A stretch of 64,000 bases of DNA from positions 147,431-211,430 of the forward strand of contig JAUNJY010000001.1 of assembly GCA_030535455.1 (NCBI GenBank). Reading direction: 5' to 3'. The notes under the pieces were generated by a model. That model saw only the letters and a list, made by a program, of their open reading frames with translations, had not been told where the DNA came from and made no database searches. The position numbers and the translations under genes are program-made. Origin of the DNA: a bacterium. Its GTDB lineage: Bacteria; Bacillota; Clostridia; Lachnospirales; Lachnospiraceae. The first letter of the stretch is position 1. Every line of letters starts with the position of its first letter. Positions 7,843-15,993 of the stretch are shown here, one piece after another.

Positions 7843-9168
7843 ATGCGAAGGGCAACTTTTAAAGGCGGCGTGCGTCCTAATAATGGCAAGGACATTACAA
7901 AGGATCAAGCGATTCAAGTAATTATGCCAAAAGGTGATTTAGTGTATCCTTTATCACAACATATTGGTGCGCCATCAACTCCTGTAGTAGCTGTAGGTGA
8001 CCAAGTTTTAGTAGGTCAAGTTATTGCTGAAGCTTCTAGTGCTGTATCAGCTAATATTTGCTGTTCCGTATCAGGTAAAGTAAAAGCAATCGAAAAACGT
8101 TTAACAAATAGTGGAAGTATGGTTGAAGCTATTGTTGTTGAAAATGACGGTGAATATAAAACAATTGATGGTCTTGGCGAAAAACGTGATTACACAAAAT
8201 TAAGCAAAGAAGAGATTCGTAAAATTGTAAAAGATGCAGGTATCGTTGGTTTAGGCGGTGCTGGTTTCCCAACAAGCCTTAAAATTACACCAGGAGATGA
8301 TGACAAAATTGAATATGTTATCGTTAATGGTGCAGAATGCGAGCCTTACTTAACAACAGATTATCGATTAATGCTTGAAGAAACTGATAAATTAATCGGT
8401 GGTCTTAAGGTTGTATTATCATTATTCCCAAATGCTAAAGGTATTATCGGAATTGAAGATAATAAAGCTGAAGCAATTGATGTAATTAAAAAAGCAACTG
8501 AAAATGATGCAAACATTGAAGTGGTATCATTAAAAGCAAAATATCCTCAAGGTGGAGAACGTACTTTAATTTATGCGACAACAGGTCGTAAGATTAATTC
8601 AGCTATGCACCCTGCAGAAGCTGGATGTATCGTAAATAACGTATTCACATTAATTTCTATCTACGATGCAGTATGTGAAAGCACACCATTAATTCGTAGA
8701 GTTGTAACTATGACTGGTGACTGTGTTGCAAATCCAGGTAACTTCAGTGTAAGAACTGGTGTAAGCTGTGATGAAATCATCGAAGCTGCTGGTGGATTTA
8801 CTGAACAACCTGAAAAAATCATTTCTGGTGGTCCTATGATGGGATTTGCATTAGTAAACACTAATGTTCCTGTTACAAAGACTACATCTGGAATGGTAGC
8901 ATTCAAGAAAGATATCGTTGCAGAAGTTGAAACAAGCAACTGTATCCACTGCGGTAAATGTGTAAGCGCTTGTCCAAGTGGCTTAGTTCCTGCAATGCTT
9001 AACCAAGCTGTAAAACGTAACGATATGGAACGTTTTGAAGCATTAAATGGTTTAGAATGTACAGAATGTGGATCTTGTAGTTATACATGTCCAGCAAAAA
9101 TCCAACTTACTCAAGCATTTAAAGGTGCTAAGAGAAAAGTTATGGATGCTAAGAAAAAAGAGAAATAA
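7843..9168 (+). CDS. rnfC: Rnf electron transport complex subunit C
   Basis: 441 residues. Peripheral cytoplasmic subunit that passes electrons to NAD+ in the ferredoxin:NAD+ oxidoreductase. The glycine-rich VGLGGAGFPTS (about 143-153) is the flavin/NADH-binding region shared with NuoF-type proteins. Two 4Fe-4S clusters are shown by CIHCGKCVSACP starting at C367 and CTECGSCSYTCP starting at C406. The C-terminus is Lys-rich. First gene of the rnfCDGEAB order usual for Clostridia. AAAGAGGG precedes the ATG. Codon use shows the T/A-ending pattern of highly expressed genes, as in the ribosomal blocks. Confidence 0.96.
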   Translation: MRRATFKGGVRPNNGKDITKDQAIQVIMPKGDLVYPLSQHIGAPSTPVVAVGDQVLVGQVIAEASSAVSANICCSVSGKVKAIEKRLTNSGSMVEAIVVENDGEYKTIDGLGEKRDYTKLSKEEIRKIVKDAGIVGLGGAGFPTSLKITPGDDDKIEYVIVNGAECEPYLTTDYRLMLEETDKLIGGLKVVLSLFPNAKGIIGIEDNKAEAIDVIKKATENDANIEVVSLKAKYPQGGERTLIYATTGRKINSAMHPAEAGCIVNNVFTLISIYDAVCESTPLIRRVVTMTGDCVANPGNFSVRTGVSCDEIIEAAGGFTEQPEKIISGGPMMGFALVNTNVPVTKTTSGMVAFKKDIVAEVETSNCIHCGKCVSACPSGLVPAMLNQAVKRNDMERFEALNGLECTECGSCSYTCPAKIQLTQAFKGAKRKVMDAKKKEK

Positions 9169-9187
9169 TTAGAGAGAGGTGCAAACT

Positions 9188-10165
9188 GTGAGCAATTTAT
9201 TACATGTGTCTTCATCCCCTCATGTTAGAAGTCAAAGTTCTACAACAACAATTATGGCTGATGTTGTAATCGCTTTAATTCCTGCAACTGCGTGGGGTGT
9301 ATATAGAAATGGATGGCATGCATTCTGGTTAGTTATGGCATGTATCCTAACATCTGTAGCAACAGAATATGTATATCAAAAATTAATGAAAAAACCAGTA
9401 ACTATTCATGACTTAAGTGCAATGGTAACAGGTATCTTATTAGCACTTAACCTTCCTCAAACGTTCCCAATCTGGATGGCGGTTGTAGGTAGTGTATTTG
9501 CTGTATTAGTAGTAAAACAAGTATTTGGTGGTATTGGCCAAAACTTTATGAACCCTGCATTAGCAGCTAGATGTTTCTTATTAATCTCATTTGGTTCCCA
9601 AATGACAAATTATGCAGTTGATACTATTTCAGGTGCAACTCCACTTGCATTAATTAAAAACGGTGCAGCAGATGCTTCCGTTCAAACAATTCTTGCTGGT
9701 GACAAATTAACATTAACAGATTTATTTGTTGGTAACATCGATGGATGTATCGGTGAAGTAAGTACTCTTATGATCTTAATCGGTGCTGCTTACCTTTTAA
9801 TCCGTAAAGTAATCTCTTGGAGAACTCCTGTTATGTACTTATTAACATTTACAGTTTTCATGGGATTATTCGCAGGTCGTGGATTTGACATGACTTACCT
9901 TGCTGCTGAACTTTGCACAGGTGGTATCATGTTAGGTGCATTCTTCATGGCAACTGATTATACAACAAGCCCAATCACTCCAAATGGTAAATTAGTTTAC
10001 GGTATTGTTCTTGGTCTTGTAACTGGTATCTTCAGAATTTGGAGCGGTTCTGCAGAAGGCGTTTCTTATGCAATCATCTTCTGTAACTTATTAGTTCCAT
10101 TAATCGAAAAAGTAACAGTTCCTACTGCATTTGGAAAGGGGAGAGTTAAGAATGTCAGCAAATAA
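9188..10165 (+). CDS. rnfD: Rnf electron transport complex subunit D
   Basis: 325-residue integral membrane subunit with about eight to ten hydrophobic segments. The covalent FMN site SGATPLA is present, with the flavinylated Thr at about residue 151. GTG at 9188 is chosen because AGAGAGG ends eight bases before it; a GTG at 9179 lies inside that site. The gene begins 19 bases after rnfC and its 3' end overlaps the rnfG start by 14 bases, so the two are translationally coupled. RnfD with RnfG and RnfE carries electrons across the membrane and is tied to ion pumping. Confidence 0.94.
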   Translation: MSNLLHVSSSPHVRSQSSTTTIMADVVIALIPATAWGVYRNGWHAFWLVMACILTSVATEYVYQKLMKKPVTIHDLSAMVTGILLALNLPQTFPIWMAVVGSVFAVLVVKQVFGGIGQNFMNPALAARCFLLISFGSQMTNYAVDTISGATPLALIKNGAADASVQTILAGDKLTLTDLFVGNIDGCIGEVSTLMILIGAAYLLIRKVISWRTPVMYLLTFTVFMGLFAGRGFDMTYLAAELCTGGIMLGAFFMATDYTTSPITPNGKLVYGIVLGLVTGIFRIWSGSAEGVSYAIIFCNLLVPLIEKVTVPTAFGKGRVKNVSK

Positions 10166-10772
10166 TCAAAACACAACTATGAAAGATACAATTGCCTTAT
10201 TCTTAATTACCTTAGTAGCAGGTTTAGCATTAGGTTTTGTATTTAAAATTACAGAAGGGCCAATTCAAGCCCTTAAAGATGCTGAAAAAGCAGAAGCTTA
10301 TCAAGCAGTATATTCTGAAGCAGACAGATTTGTTGAAATCGATGGTTTCACAGATGTTGCTGAAACTTCAAAAGCAATCTTAGAAGGTCAAGGCCTTACA
10401 AACACTGTAATCAACGAAGTATTAGAAGCTCGTTCTTCTAGTGACGAAGTATTAGGATACGTATTCAACGTAACTAATGGTGAAGGTTACGGTGGTGAAG
10501 TTCCTATTACAATCGGTGTTGCAAAAGATGGTACAATCAATGCAATCGAAGTATTAGCAAACTCTGAAACTTCAGGTTTCGGTTCTAGAGCTAGTGAACC
10601 AGAATTCAAAGATCAATTCAAAGGTATCAAAGCAGAACAAATCCAGTTCACAAAAACAGGTAAATCTGCAGATAACGAAATTGATGCAGTTTCTGGTGCA
10701 ACTAAAACAACTACAGCTGTAACAAAAGATGTAAACGCAGCATTATACTACGTTTATAACGAATTACAATAA
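10152..10772 (+). CDS. rnfG: Rnf electron transport complex subunit G
   Basis: 206 residues from ATG 10152, which has AAGGGGAGAG upstream; an upstream GTG at 10131 would extend it without such a site. One N-terminal transmembrane helix (about 14-34) anchors an extracytoplasmic FMN-binding domain. The covalent flavin motif SGATKTT is at the C-terminal end, with the acceptor Thr at about 184. ApbE would attach the FMN; no apbE gene is in the window. Confidence 0.94.
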   Translation: MSANNQNTTMKDTIALFLITLVAGLALGFVFKITEGPIQALKDAEKAEAYQAVYSEADRFVEIDGFTDVAETSKAILEGQGLTNTVINEVLEARSSSDEVLGYVFNVTNGEGYGGEVPITIGVAKDGTINAIEVLANSETSGFGSRASEPEFKDQFKGIKAEQIQFTKTGKSADNEIDAVSGATKTTTAVTKDVNAALYYVYNELQ

Positions 10773-10787
10773 TAAGGAGGTAATAAA

Positions 10788-11600
10788 ATGACAAAGAATA
10801 TTGAACGTTTATTTAATGGTATTATCAAAGAAAACCCAACCTTTGTCCTAATGTTAGGTATGTGTCCTACATTAGCGGTTACTTCCTCAGCAAGTAATGG
10901 TTTAGGTATGGGTCTTACGACTACAGCAGTATTAATTATGTCCAACTTCGTAATTTCTGCTATGCGTAATATTATCCCAACAAAAGTTAGAATTCCAGCA
11001 TTTATCGTAATCGTTGCAACATTAGTTACAATGGTGCAATTATTATTACAAGCATATATCCCAGCTTTAAATGACAGTTTAGGTATTTATATCCCATTAA
11101 TCGTAGTTAACTGTATTATCTTAGGTCGTGCGGAATCTTACGCATCTAAAAATGGTCCAGTAAACTCCATCTTCGATGGTATCGGTATGGGTCTTGGTTT
11201 CACATTAGGTTTAACTGCAATCGGTATCTTCCGTGAGTTGATCGGTAATGGTGCAATCTTTGGTTATACAATCTCTGCAATCCAAGATTACAAAATCGGT
11301 ATCTTTACAGCAGCTCCCGGTGCGTTCTTCGTATTAGCTGCATTAACAGCACTTCAAAATAAATTTAAAGCACCTAGTGCTACAAATAAAAACGGCGGAA
11401 GCGAAATCGCTTGTGGCGGTAACTGTGGTTCTTGTTCCGGAGATACTTGCAAAGGTAACAAGGATTTAATCGAAGCTGAGCAAATTGCTGCTCAAGCAGA
11501 AAAAGTTAGATTAGCAAAAGAAGCTGCAGCTGCAAAAGCGAAAGCAAAAGCAGAAGCAGAAGCAAAAGCGCAAGCTGAAGCAGAAGGAGGACAAAACTAG
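10788..11600 (+). CDS. rnfE: Rnf electron transport complex subunit E with Cys-rich, Ala/Lys/Glu-rich C-terminal extension
   Basis: 270 residues. Residues 1 to about 200 are the standard six-helix RnfE membrane core (NPTFVLMLGMCP, NCIILGRAE, GIFRELIGNG). The family core ends near here. This protein adds about 65 residues: a Gly/Ser-rich segment with four cysteines (C209, C213, C216, C221; spacing 3-2-4), then about 45 residues dominated by Ala, Lys and Glu that should form a charged helix. The frame is continuous and runs directly into rnfA with no gap, so the tail is not an obvious frameshift product. The Cys cluster could bind a metal or Fe-S centre on the cytoplasmic face, but this is unproven. 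Confidence 0.94.
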   Translation: MTKNIERLFNGIIKENPTFVLMLGMCPTLAVTSSASNGLGMGLTTTAVLIMSNFVISAMRNIIPTKVRIPAFIVIVATLVTMVQLLLQAYIPALNDSLGIYIPLIVVNCIILGRAESYASKNGPVNSIFDGIGMGLGFTLGLTAIGIFRELIGNGAIFGYTISAIQDYKIGIFTAAPGAFFVLAALTALQNKFKAPSATNKNGGSEIACGGNCGSCSGDTCKGNKDLIEAEQIAAQAEKVRLAKEAAAAKAKAKAEAEAKAQAEAEGGQN

Positions 11601-12179
11601 ATGAAAACACTTATTCTGTTAATTATAACAACATCATTAGTTAATAACGTTGTACTAAGTCAATTCTTAGGTTTATGTCCATTCTTAGGTGTATCTAAGA
11701 AGACTTCAACAGCAGCTGGTATGGGTGGAGCAGTAATCTTCGTTATTACGATTGCATCTGCTGTAACTAGCCTTATTAACACATTCATTTTAGAAAAATT
11801 AGATGTAACATTCCTACAAACAATTGTATTTATCTTGGTTATTGCAACATTAGTACAGTTAGTTGAAATGTTCTTAAAAAAATCTAGTCCTGCATTATAC
11901 AACTCTTTAGGTGTGTTCTTACCACTGATCACTACTAACTGTGCAGTATTAGGTACGGCTCTTACAAACGTTCAAAATAGTTACGGTGTATTAGAAAGTA
12001 CAATCGCTGGTTTAGGTACAGCAGTTGGTTTCTTTATCTCTATCGTAATCATGGCTGGCGTTCGTGAAAAAATCGAGTATAACGATGTTTCTGAATCTTT
12101 CAAAGGTTCACCAATCGTTTTAATTACAGCAGGACTTATGGCGATCGCGTTCTATGGTTTTGCGTCATTAACTTTTTAA
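11601..12179 (+). CDS. rnfA: Rnf electron transport complex subunit A
   Basis: 192-residue six-helix membrane protein, homologous to RnfE in its core (SQFLGLCPFLGVS, TTNCAVLGTAL, AGVREKIEYND). RnfA and RnfE form the pseudo-symmetric membrane pair that holds an Fe-S centre through conserved cysteines near the middle of the membrane; the expected Cys residues (in GLCPF and TNCAV) are present. The start codon immediately follows the rnfE stop, and its ribosome site GAAGGAGG lies inside the rnfE tail coding sequence. Confidence 0.95.
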   Translation: MKTLILLIITTSLVNNVVLSQFLGLCPFLGVSKKTSTAAGMGGAVIFVITIASAVTSLINTFILEKLDVTFLQTIVFILVIATLVQLVEMFLKKSSPALYNSLGVFLPLITTNCAVLGTALTNVQNSYGVLESTIAGLGTAVGFFISIVIMAGVREKIEYNDVSESFKGSPIVLITAGLMAIAFYGFASLTF

Positions 12180-12196
12180 TTTAAGGAGGAGACAAG

Positions 12197-13000
12197 ATGG
12201 AATTTATCTTTGGTATAGTTTTAGCTGCCGTAATCGTCGGTGTTACGGGATTATTAATCGGTCTACTTCTTGGATTTGCTGGTGAGAAATTCAAAGTTGA
12301 AGTTGACGAAAAAGAACTTTTAGTTCGTGATGTATTACCAGGTAATAACTGTGGTGGTTGTGGATATGCTGGTTGTGATGCTTTAGCAAAAGCAATCGCA
12401 GCTGGTGAAGCACCAGTTAATGGTTGTCCTGTAGGTGGTAGCCCAGTAAGTGAACAAATCGGTGAAATTATGGGTGTATCCGCAGACGCGTCTGCAAAAA
12501 AAGTTGCATTTGTAAAATGTGCAGGTACTTGTGAACAAGCAAAAGACAAAGATGTATACTACGGTATCCAAGATTGTAATGCTGCTATGAGTGTTCCTGG
12601 TACTGGAAGCAAATCTTGTTCTTATGGTTGTTTAGGATATGGTTCTTGTGTTAAAGCATGTCCATTCGATGCAATCCATATTGTAGAAGGTATTGCTAAA
12701 GTAGATAAAGAAAAATGTGTTGCTTGTGGTAAATGTGTTGTTACATGTCCTAAGCAATTAATCGAGTTAACAGCTTACGATTCAGAGTATTTAGTACGTT
12801 GTAACTCAAACGACAAAGGTAAAGCGGTAAAAGATAATTGTGCTGCTGGATGTATCGGATGTGGTATGTGTCAACGTGCTTGTGAATTCGATGCAGTTAA
12901 AGTAGTAAACAACTTAGCTCACATTGATCAAGACAAATGTCAAAAATGTGGTGCTTGTGCTGCTAAATGTCCTACTAAAGTTATTCGCGATATGCTTTAA
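12197..13000 (+). CDS. rnfB: Rnf electron transport complex subunit B (ferredoxin-accepting)
   Basis: 267 residues. An N-terminal transmembrane helix (about 3-25) is followed by the 4Fe-4S domain with NNCGGCGYAGC and then NGCPVGG, and by ferredoxin-like modules toward the C-terminus: CSYGCLGYGSCVKACP, CVACGKCVVTCP, CIGCGMCQRACE and CQKCGACAAKCP. This subunit takes electrons from reduced ferredoxin. It is last in the operon, 17 bases after rnfA, with AAGGAGGAGA upstream. A strong terminator follows. Confidence 0.96.
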   Translation: MEFIFGIVLAAVIVGVTGLLIGLLLGFAGEKFKVEVDEKELLVRDVLPGNNCGGCGYAGCDALAKAIAAGEAPVNGCPVGGSPVSEQIGEIMGVSADASAKKVAFVKCAGTCEQAKDKDVYYGIQDCNAAMSVPGTGSKSCSYGCLGYGSCVKACPFDAIHIVEGIAKVDKEKCVACGKCVVTCPKQLIELTAYDSEYLVRCNSNDKGKAVKDNCAAGCIGCGMCQRACEFDAVKVVNNLAHIDQDKCQKCGACAAKCPTKVIRDML

Positions 13001-13006
13001 TTTTAT

Positions 13007-13045
13007 AAGCGGTATTGGAAAAGAAATTTTCCGGTACCGCTTTTT
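13007..13045 (+). terminator. Terminator of the rnf operon
   Basis: Stem AAGCGGTATTGGAAAA / TTTTCCGGTACCGCTT followed by a T5 run, seven bases after the rnfB stop. Confidence 0.9.
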
Positions 13046-13183
13046 GATTCCTAGAATAGATCAATGGATCTTTAGAGAGCAATTAGAAAAAGGTGTCTGA
13101 ATTACCTTATTTTCATATCTGTATTTTCTGATGGTATCGGAGACAATACTAGTAAAAGACTGTATGGAGATCGAGGTGAAAAG

Positions 13184-13606
13184 ATGAAGTTTCAAAGTCA
13201 GATTACAAAGAATATATTTCTGTTTCTGTTAGGCGGATTTTGCTATGGCTGTATTGAGATGCTTTATAAAGGAAGTACTCATATTTCTATGATTATTGCC
13301 GGTGGGATTTGTTTTTTTGTAATTGGGCGATTAAATCGATGGAAGGGAAATCCTTCGTTGTTAGGCGAGATGGTAGTTTCGGCTATGGTGATTACCTTGG
13401 TTGAGTTTGTGACGGGATTAATTGTAAATGTATGGCTTGGCTTATATGTATGGGATTATTCAGGACTGCCATATAACTTTATGGGGCAGATTTGTTTATT
13501 GTTTTCGGTGTTTTGGTTATTTCTATCTTTGGTTGCCATTTTATTTGATGACGCCATACGCTATTTTTTATTAGGTGAGGCAAAACGTCATTATCATTTA
13601 CTATAA
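13184..13606 (+). CDS. Small multi-pass membrane protein (putative ABC-transporter type IV permease family)
   Basis: 140 residues with four hydrophobic segments (about 9-28, 32-50, 62-85, 100-125). The sequence (FCYGCIEMLYKG near the N-terminus, WDYSGLPYNFMGQICL in the second half) resembles the short CmpB/DUF-type putative permease family common in Clostridia. No ATPase partner is nearby, so a transport role is not supported by context. GAGGTG precedes the ATG. Single-gene unit between the rnf terminator and a LacI-type gene. Confidence 0.7.
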   Translation: MKFQSQITKNIFLFLLGGFCYGCIEMLYKGSTHISMIIAGGICFFVIGRLNRWKGNPSLLGEMVVSAMVITLVEFVTGLIVNVWLGLYVWDYSGLPYNFMGQICLLFSVFWLFLSLVAILFDDAIRYFLLGEAKRHYHLL

Positions 13607-13675
13607 GAAAAATATGTATCAAAGGGAAAATAAAAATGCATATAGTAAATTATTATAATTATTTGGAATATTATA

Positions 13676-13704
13676 TTGAATCATAGGTGTTTCAGCTATA
13701 TAAT
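13676..13704 (+). promoter_or_regulatory. Promoter for the first LacI-family gene
   Basis: -35 TTGAAT (13676-13681), 17-base spacer, -10 TATAAT (13699-13704). About 45 bases separate it from the gene's ribosome site. Confidence 0.65.
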
Positions 13705-13754
13705 AATTTAAGATTAGGTAAATTGAGACAATATGGGAAAAGGTGGTGTTTTGG

Positions 13755-14765
13755 TTGGCTACAATTAAAGAGCTCTCTTTGAAATGTGGTGTTTCTATTT
13801 CTACAGTCAGCAAGGCGTTAAATGGTTACCGTGATATCAGTGAGGAAACGAAACAACGTGTTTTGAAGACTGCAATGGAAATTGGCTATTTATCGGATAG
13901 TAGTATAAAGATGTTGAAAAAGAAGAAAACATGTAATATTGGGGTATTATACAGGGATTCATCAAACCAGGATTTACGAAATGAATATTTTGCATACATA
14001 TTAGCTTCCTTTAAGGAAAAGGCAGCAAAAGAGGGATATGATATTACTTTCATAGAACATAACATAGGAAATAAAAAAATGACATATTTGGAGCATTGCA
14101 GAAGCCGTAATTTTGATGGAGTGTGTATTGTCTGCGCTGAGTTTAATGATCCTGAGGTACTTGAGCTGGTAAATAGCGACTTTCCTGTGGTTACGGTAGA
14201 CCATGTCTTTAATGAAGCGATTTCGATTATGTCTGATAATATACAGGGGATGACACAATTGATTGAGTACATTGTTGGGCAGGGCCATGAGAAGATAGCA
14301 TATATATATGGAACTAAGTCAAGCGTTACTCATAATCGTTTAGTGAGTTTTAATAACGTGCTGAGTGAGTATCAAATTCATATCCCAGAAGAGTATTATA
14401 AAGAAGGAATTTACCGAAGTGTGACAAAGACGGAAGAGTTGACTGAGGAGCTGCTCAGACTGCCATCCCCTCCAACATGCATTATTGTACCGGATGATTA
14501 TTCTGCATTTGGAGCGATGAATGCAATCCATCGTCTTGGGCTTGAAATTCCTGAAGATGTATCAATTGCAGCGTATGATGGAATATTAGCAGGACAAGCT
14601 TTGGAGCCTAAACTAACAACTATAAAACAAGATGTGGACAGGATTGGTGCTGAAGCTGCAAAACAGTTGATTAATTTAATTGAAAATCCAATGGGAACCT
14701 CCTTAGATAACATTTATTTAAAAGGCCAGCTTGTTAAAGGTGGATCTGTTAAGAACTTAAAATAA
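13755..14765 (+). CDS. LacI/GalR-family transcriptional regulator
   Basis: 336 residues from a TTG at 13755, eight bases after AAAAGGTGG; a GTG at 13743 overlaps that site. The N-terminal helix-turn-helix reads ATIKELSLKCGVSISTVSKA, followed by the hinge region. Residues 60-330 form the periplasmic-binding-protein-like effector domain (RNFDGVCIVC, GHEKIAYIYG, DDYSAFGAMNAI, VSIAAYDG). No sugar operon is adjacent, so the ligand and targets are unknown; it may regulate itself. Codon use is more varied than in the Rnf genes upstream. Confidence 0.9.
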   Translation: MATIKELSLKCGVSISTVSKALNGYRDISEETKQRVLKTAMEIGYLSDSSIKMLKKKKTCNIGVLYRDSSNQDLRNEYFAYILASFKEKAAKEGYDITFIEHNIGNKKMTYLEHCRSRNFDGVCIVCAEFNDPEVLELVNSDFPVVTVDHVFNEAISIMSDNIQGMTQLIEYIVGQGHEKIAYIYGTKSSVTHNRLVSFNNVLSEYQIHIPEEYYKEGIYRSVTKTEELTEELLRLPSPPTCIIVPDDYSAFGAMNAIHRLGLEIPEDVSIAAYDGILAGQALEPKLTTIKQDVDRIGAEAAKQLINLIENPMGTSLDNIYLKGQLVKGGSVKNLK

Positions 14766-14880
14766 CACCGGTTTATATGGGACTATTATAATATTGATGA
14801 TATAATTCGTCTATGCTATCATAGGTTTATGTTATAGGTAAAATTTTGGGTAATAAGTGGATTTGGGAGGACTGGCAATA

Positions 14881-15960
14881 ATGAGGCTTGTTTCGACATC
14901 GATGTTAAGCGCTGATATGATTTTGGCAAAATCCATTTATCATAATGATTGTCTGATATTGAAAGCTGGACAGAAGGACTTAATGAGATATATCAATCAT
15001 CTCAATAATATGGGAATTGAATATCTATATATAGATGATAAAAAGAGTGAGGGAATAGAGGTCCCGGATGTAATATCGGAAAAGACCAGGGTAAAATGTA
15101 AGCGGGTATTACGCGATACCATTGGAAAAGTGTCCAATGGAGCGCTAGGTGATACTGGAGAAATCGGCGGTATCATTAATACCATACTAGATGAAATCTT
15201 ATATAATAAGGATGTGCAAATCAGTCTTAATGACATATGTGCAACGGATGATTACACTTTTTCGCATTCTGTCAGTACAACGGTATATTCACTTCTTTTG
15301 GCAAGCAGACTTAATTATAGCAGGAGTATGCTGGAGAAGCTGGCGATAGGAACGTTGCTGCATGATGTGGGAAAGGTTTTGTTGGATAAAGAGATTTTAT
15401 TTAAGGAAGAGACACTTACAGAAGAAGAATTTGAATATGTAAAACAACATACTGTATTAGGATACGACACATTGAAAAAATGTACATGTATTACAGAGTT
15501 ATCAAGGATTATTGCGTTATCTCATCATGAACGTCTAGATGGAAGTGGATATCCAAAAGGAGTAAGAGAAGCGGAAATTCATGAGTTTGTGCGAATTGTG
15601 GCAATTGCAGATGTATATGATGCATTGACATCGGACCGCTGTTATCGTAAAAAATGGTCTAATGAAAAGGCAGTCAATTATTTGATTGAGTATGCAGGGA
15701 CGATGTTTGATACGGAACTGGTTCGTACATTCATACAGGTTATTACTATTTATCCAAATGGATCCATTGTTCATCTGTCCAATGGATTTTATGGTATCGT
15801 TAAGTGTCAGAATAAGAATATGTCTGGACGCCCGGTTGTTCGCGTATTCGCAGATAGTCAACGAAGAGAAATCGATATGTACGAAATTGATTTGTTACAA
15901 AACCTATCGATTACAATTCTAGAGGGTGAAGTGGAACTTAATAGTGATGTATCCTTTTAA
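14881..15960 (+). CDS. HD-GYP domain protein (probable cyclic dinucleotide phosphodiesterase)
   Basis: 359 residues from ATG 14881, which has TGGGAGGA upstream; an in-frame GTG at 14857 lies before that site. Residues about 100-290 are an HD-GYP domain: H161-D162 in LLHDVGKV, H215-H216 in SHHERLDGSGYPKG with G223-Y224-P225, and DVYDALTSDRCYR. The metal ligands look intact, so hydrolysis of c-di-GMP or a related dinucleotide is plausible. The N-terminal 100 residues and the C-terminal beta-rich part (about 295-359) are of the type found in Clostridial HD-GYP proteins without a receiver. The AraC-type regulator gene starts 34 bases later and is probably co-transcribed. Confidence 0.88.
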   Translation: MRLVSTSMLSADMILAKSIYHNDCLILKAGQKDLMRYINHLNNMGIEYLYIDDKKSEGIEVPDVISEKTRVKCKRVLRDTIGKVSNGALGDTGEIGGIINTILDEILYNKDVQISLNDICATDDYTFSHSVSTTVYSLLLASRLNYSRSMLEKLAIGTLLHDVGKVLLDKEILFKEETLTEEEFEYVKQHTVLGYDTLKKCTCITELSRIIALSHHERLDGSGYPKGVREAEIHEFVRIVAIADVYDALTSDRCYRKKWSNEKAVNYLIEYAGTMFDTELVRTFIQVITIYPNGSIVHLSNGFYGIVKCQNKNMSGRPVVRVFADSQRREIDMYEIDLLQNLSITILEGEVELNSDVSF

Positions 15961-15993
15961 AGAAATAAACAGTATTTGAGGATGAGGTATTGC

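Noticed and set aside
12181-12549. 122-codon minus-strand frame opposite rnfB
   Set aside because: Pro/Ser/Thr-rich mirror of the Cys-rich rnfB sequence; no ribosome site.
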